A DNA stretch of 64,000 nucleotides. Origin: Demequina zhanjiangensis (GTDB taxonomy: Bacteria; Actinomycetota; Actinomycetes; Actinomycetales; Demequinaceae). The notes below the pieces were generated by a model. It was not told the origin of the DNA. It ran no database searches and saw only the letters and a program-made list of their open reading frames with translations. Below are positions 62,155 to 64,000 of the stretch, in pieces (the first letter of the stretch is position 1; each line of letters starts with the position of its first letter). The stretch spans positions 352,751 to 416,750 of the forward strand of contig NZ_JAUHPV010000003.1 in NCBI RefSeq assembly GCF_030418315.1. Direction: 5' to 3'. Made by a program: the position numbers and the translations under genes.

Positions 62155-63384
62155 ATGGCTACAGCAACCAAGCAGTTCGAGTTCGTCGCGCGCGACGCGG
62201 CGGGCAAGGAGCACAAGTCCACGATCGAGGCGCCGTCCTCGGCCGCGGTCGCTCAGCGACTGCGCGAGCGCGGACTGACGCCGCTCGCCGTCAGCGAGGC
62301 CGGCGGCAAGGGCCTCAACGCCGAGATCAACATCCCCGGGCTCGGCGAACGGATCGGGCTCAAGGACATCGCGATCATGTCGCGCCAGTTGGCGGTCATG
62401 ATCGGCGCAGGCCTCTCGCTCCTTCGCGCCCTGGCGATCCTCGCGGATCAGACCGAGAACAAGGCCCTCAAGAAGGTCATCGGGGAGGTGCGCACCGACG
62501 TCGAGACCGGATCATCGTTCTCGAAGGCGCTCGGCAGGCACCCTGAGACGTTCCCCCCGATCATGATCAACATGGTCAAGGCCGGTGAGGTCGGAGGCTT
62601 CCTGGACGAGGTGCTCGTCTCGATCGCGGAGAACTTCGAGAACGAGGTCGCGCTGCGCGGCAAGATCAAGTCGGCGATGACGTACCCGGTGGTGGTCTTC
62701 ATCATCGCGATCCTCGCGACCGCCGCGATGCTCATCTTCATCGTGCCCGTGTTCGCCAACATGTTCTCCGACCTCGGTGGCGAGCTGCCGCTTCCCACCC
62801 AGTTCCTGGTCTACATGTCGAACATCATGACCGTAGCGGCACCGATCCTTCTGGTCGGCCTCATCGTCTTCTCCTTCTGGTGGCGCAAGAACAAGCACAA
62901 GGAGAAGGTCCGCCGGGCCTACCAGCCGATGATGCTCAAGCTTCCGATCTTCGGCATGCTCATCCGCAAGATCGCCGTGGCGCGCTTCGCGCGCTCCTTC
63001 GGGTCGATGATCCGTTCGGGCGTCCCGATCCTCCAGGCGCTCGACATCGTCGGCCAGGCGTCAGGCAACATCGTGGTCGAGGACGCGACTCGTGCGGTGC
63101 AGCAATCGGTGAGGAAGGGCAACTCGCTCGCGAAGCCGCTCGCGGACAGCCCTGTGTTCCCTCCGATGGTGGTGCAGATGATCGCGGTGGGTGAGGACAC
63201 GGGTGCGCTGGACGAGATGCTGGACAAGATCGCCGATTTCTATGACCAGGAAGTGGAATCCACCACAGAGCAGTTGACCTCCCTCATCGAGCCCATCATG
63301 ATTGCCGTGCTGGGTGGATTGATCGGATCTATGGTGATTGCGCTCTACCTGCCCCTTTTCAACATCTTCGAGCTTATTGGCTGA
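62155..63384 (+). CDS. pilC: Type IV pilus inner-membrane platform protein PilC (GspF family)
   Basis: Membrane platform that couples the motors to the pilin. 409 residues from the ATG at 62155, 12 bp after pilT. Two GspF repeats: the first with MSRQLAVMIGAGLSLLRAL and TFPPIMINMVKAGEVGGFLDEVL, the second with RFARSFGSMIRSGVPILQALDI and VFPPMVVQMIAVGEDTGALDEML. Three membrane helices (MTYPVVVFIIAILATAAMLIFIV, VAAPILLVGLIVFSFWW, PIMIAVLGGLIGSMVIALYLP). The last ~40 codons are AT-richer than the rest. Confidence 0.95.
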   Translation: MATATKQFEFVARDAAGKEHKSTIEAPSSAAVAQRLRERGLTPLAVSEAGGKGLNAEINIPGLGERIGLKDIAIMSRQLAVMIGAGLSLLRALAILADQTENKALKKVIGEVRTDVETGSSFSKALGRHPETFPPIMINMVKAGEVGGFLDEVLVSIAENFENEVALRGKIKSAMTYPVVVFIIAILATAAMLIFIVPVFANMFSDLGGELPLPTQFLVYMSNIMTVAAPILLVGLIVFSFWWRKNKHKEKVRRAYQPMMLKLPIFGMLIRKIAVARFARSFGSMIRSGVPILQALDIVGQASGNIVVEDATRAVQQSVRKGNSLAKPLADSPVFPPMVVQMIAVGEDTGALDEMLDKIADFYDQEVESTTEQLTSLIEPIMIAVLGGLIGSMVIALYLPLFNIFELIG

Positions 63385-63472
63385 GTTTCGGAGCACAGCA
63401 GAATTTCACAGATGTGGTCGCGTTTCCGGGTGTTCGCCGGATTTCCCGTCAGGGGCGCGGCTATGACCGGGG

Positions 63473-63493
63473 GAAAACCTTCCCGCGGTTTTC
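63473..63493 (+). other. Hairpin in the pilin leader
   Basis: GAAAACC-TTCCCGC-GGTTTTC, a 7-bp perfect stem with 7-nt loop, 19 nt before the pilA ATG. Could stabilise the abundant pilin mRNA or modulate translation. No c-di-GMP riboswitch consensus is visible. Confidence 0.4.
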
Positions 63494-63512
63494 AAAGAGA
63501 AAATGAAAGGCA

Positions 63513-63920
63513 ATGCACATGATTGCTCGCATTCGCAAGCACCTGGAGGAGCGTCAGAACGGTGAGGGGGGCTTCACCCTCGTCGAGCTCCTCGTCGTCA
63601 TCATCATCATCGGCATCCTCGCCGCCATCGCCATCCCGATCTACCTGGACCAGCAGGCCAAGGCCAAGGACTCCGCGGCCAAGTCGGACCTCGCGAACTA
63701 CCGCACCCAGGTCGCCGCGTGGATGGTCGACAACCCCAGCTCCAACCCGAGCACCGGCGCGGTGTCGTGGAACGGCAGCCCGGACATCACGCCGACCGTC
63801 GTGAACGCCAGCTACCAGGCCGGCACCTTCTGCATCGCGGTGACCTACACCGGTGGCACGATGACGCAGATCTCGTCCGACCAGGACGGTGTGCTCTACG
63901 AGAACAGCGCCACCTGCTAA
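63513..63920 (+). CDS. pilA: Type IV major pilin-like protein (PilA)
   Basis: Structural pilin. 135 residues from the ATG at 63513 (an ATG two codons in is possible). A 20-residue basic leader ends NGEGG, cleaved before Phe21 by a prepilin peptidase; the mature protein starts FTLVELLVVIIIIGILAAIA, with Glu5 kept. This is a canonical type IVa N-methylated N-terminus. The globular part is short, with two Cys (about 107 and 135) that could close a disulfide loop. AATGAAAGGC gives the ribosome-binding site. The 128 bp before it is AT-rich and likely contains its own promoter. The prepilin peptidase is not in the window. Confidence 0.92.
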   Translation: MHMIARIRKHLEERQNGEGGFTLVELLVVIIIIGILAAIAIPIYLDQQAKAKDSAAKSDLANYRTQVAAWMVDNPSSNPSTGAVSWNGSPDITPTVVNASYQAGTFCIAVTYTGGTMTQISSDQDGVLYENSATC

Positions 63921-63937
63921 GGACTGACCACCCGGTC

Positions 63938-64000
63938 GTGGGGGGGGGGGGGGGGGGGGCGGCCCCCCCCCCCGGGGGGGTGTGGTGGTTGGGTTTGGGG
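63938..64000. other. Homopolymer G/C stretch, probable assembly artefact
   Basis: After the pilA stop codon and about 20 normal bases the sequence becomes a run of about 18 G, a run of about 10 C, another G run and then only G/T. This resembles low-quality poly-G at a contig end more than biology. Confidence 0.6.

Noticed and set aside
63385..63512. c-di-GMP riboswitch before pilA
   Set aside because: No match to the conserved class I or II core could be seen, only a 7-bp hairpin.

Overview
The window is GC-rich, almost fully coding, and carries no insertion sequence, prophage, rRNA or CRISPR array. It looks like the chromosome of a high-GC actinobacterium, most likely Micrococcales. The reasons are frequent GTG starts, 4-bp ATGA/GTGA gene overlaps, TAGNNT -10 boxes, a zinc-free ribosomal protein S4, phosphatidylinositol mannoside (PIM) genes, and a gene order matching the Mycobacterium tuberculosis stretch from thrS/pgsA1/pimA through ruvCAB, secDF, relA, hisS and aspS to alaS, ruvX, mltG and aroE. 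I cannot name the genus from sequence alone. The last ~60 bases (from about 63940) are homopolymer G/C and look like a contig-end artefact.

Layout. (1) 1-3565: trehalose synthesis from glucan ends, treZ (cut by the window) and treY. (2) 3725-4903: ohr peroxidase divergent from a TetR regulator across a 24-bp operator. (3) 5105-6948: fucO and a DUF1684 gene. (4) 7010-14023: a sugar PTS region with ptsH-ptsI facing away from a beta-glucoside EIIBCA gene, a BglG/LicT-type antiterminator, a small stand-alone EIIB and a 6-phospho-beta-glucosidase. Both ptsH and EIIBCA leaders carry a RAT-like element overlapping an intrinsic terminator, so one antiterminator may control the specific permease and the general phosphotransferases together. 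(5) 14093-18443: an oxidoreductase and a tightly overlapping surface-glycan cassette (GT4 transferase, pyruvyl transferase, flippase-like membrane protein). (6) 18521-21487: GNAT gene, a Gly-Cys-Val tRNA cluster, pabB-pabC, and a second tRNA-Val nearly identical to the first. (7) 21539-25510: an uncharacterised repeat protein, a phosphotransferase coupled to a dGTPase, and a 52-residue charged protein.

(8) 25699-37683: thrS, AP4A phosphorylase-like HIT protein, PI-phosphate synthase, PIM acyltransferase, pimA, then pdxS-NUDIX-pdxT, a TetR/SDR pair that interrupts the syntenic block, yebC and ruvCAB. (9) 37738-45230: secD, secF (no yajC found), relA, a small unknown gene, a DUF349 protein. (10) 45227-58701: membrane-anchored cyclophilin, hisS, aspS, EamA transporter/LysR pair, rarA, rpsD, alaS, ruvX, mltG, aroE. 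(11) 58803-63920: a type IV pilus cluster pilB-pilT-pilC-pilA.

How it fits together: the block from 25.7 to 58.7 kb is core housekeeping (four aminoacyl-tRNA synthetases, recombination, secretion, stringent response, PLP and PIM synthesis). The accessory interest lies in the antitermination-controlled PTS locus, the glycan cassette and the pilus cluster. No completely unknown multi-gene system is evident; the strongest candidate for something undescribed is the RAT control of ptsHI together with the orphan EIIB that overlaps the antiterminator gene.
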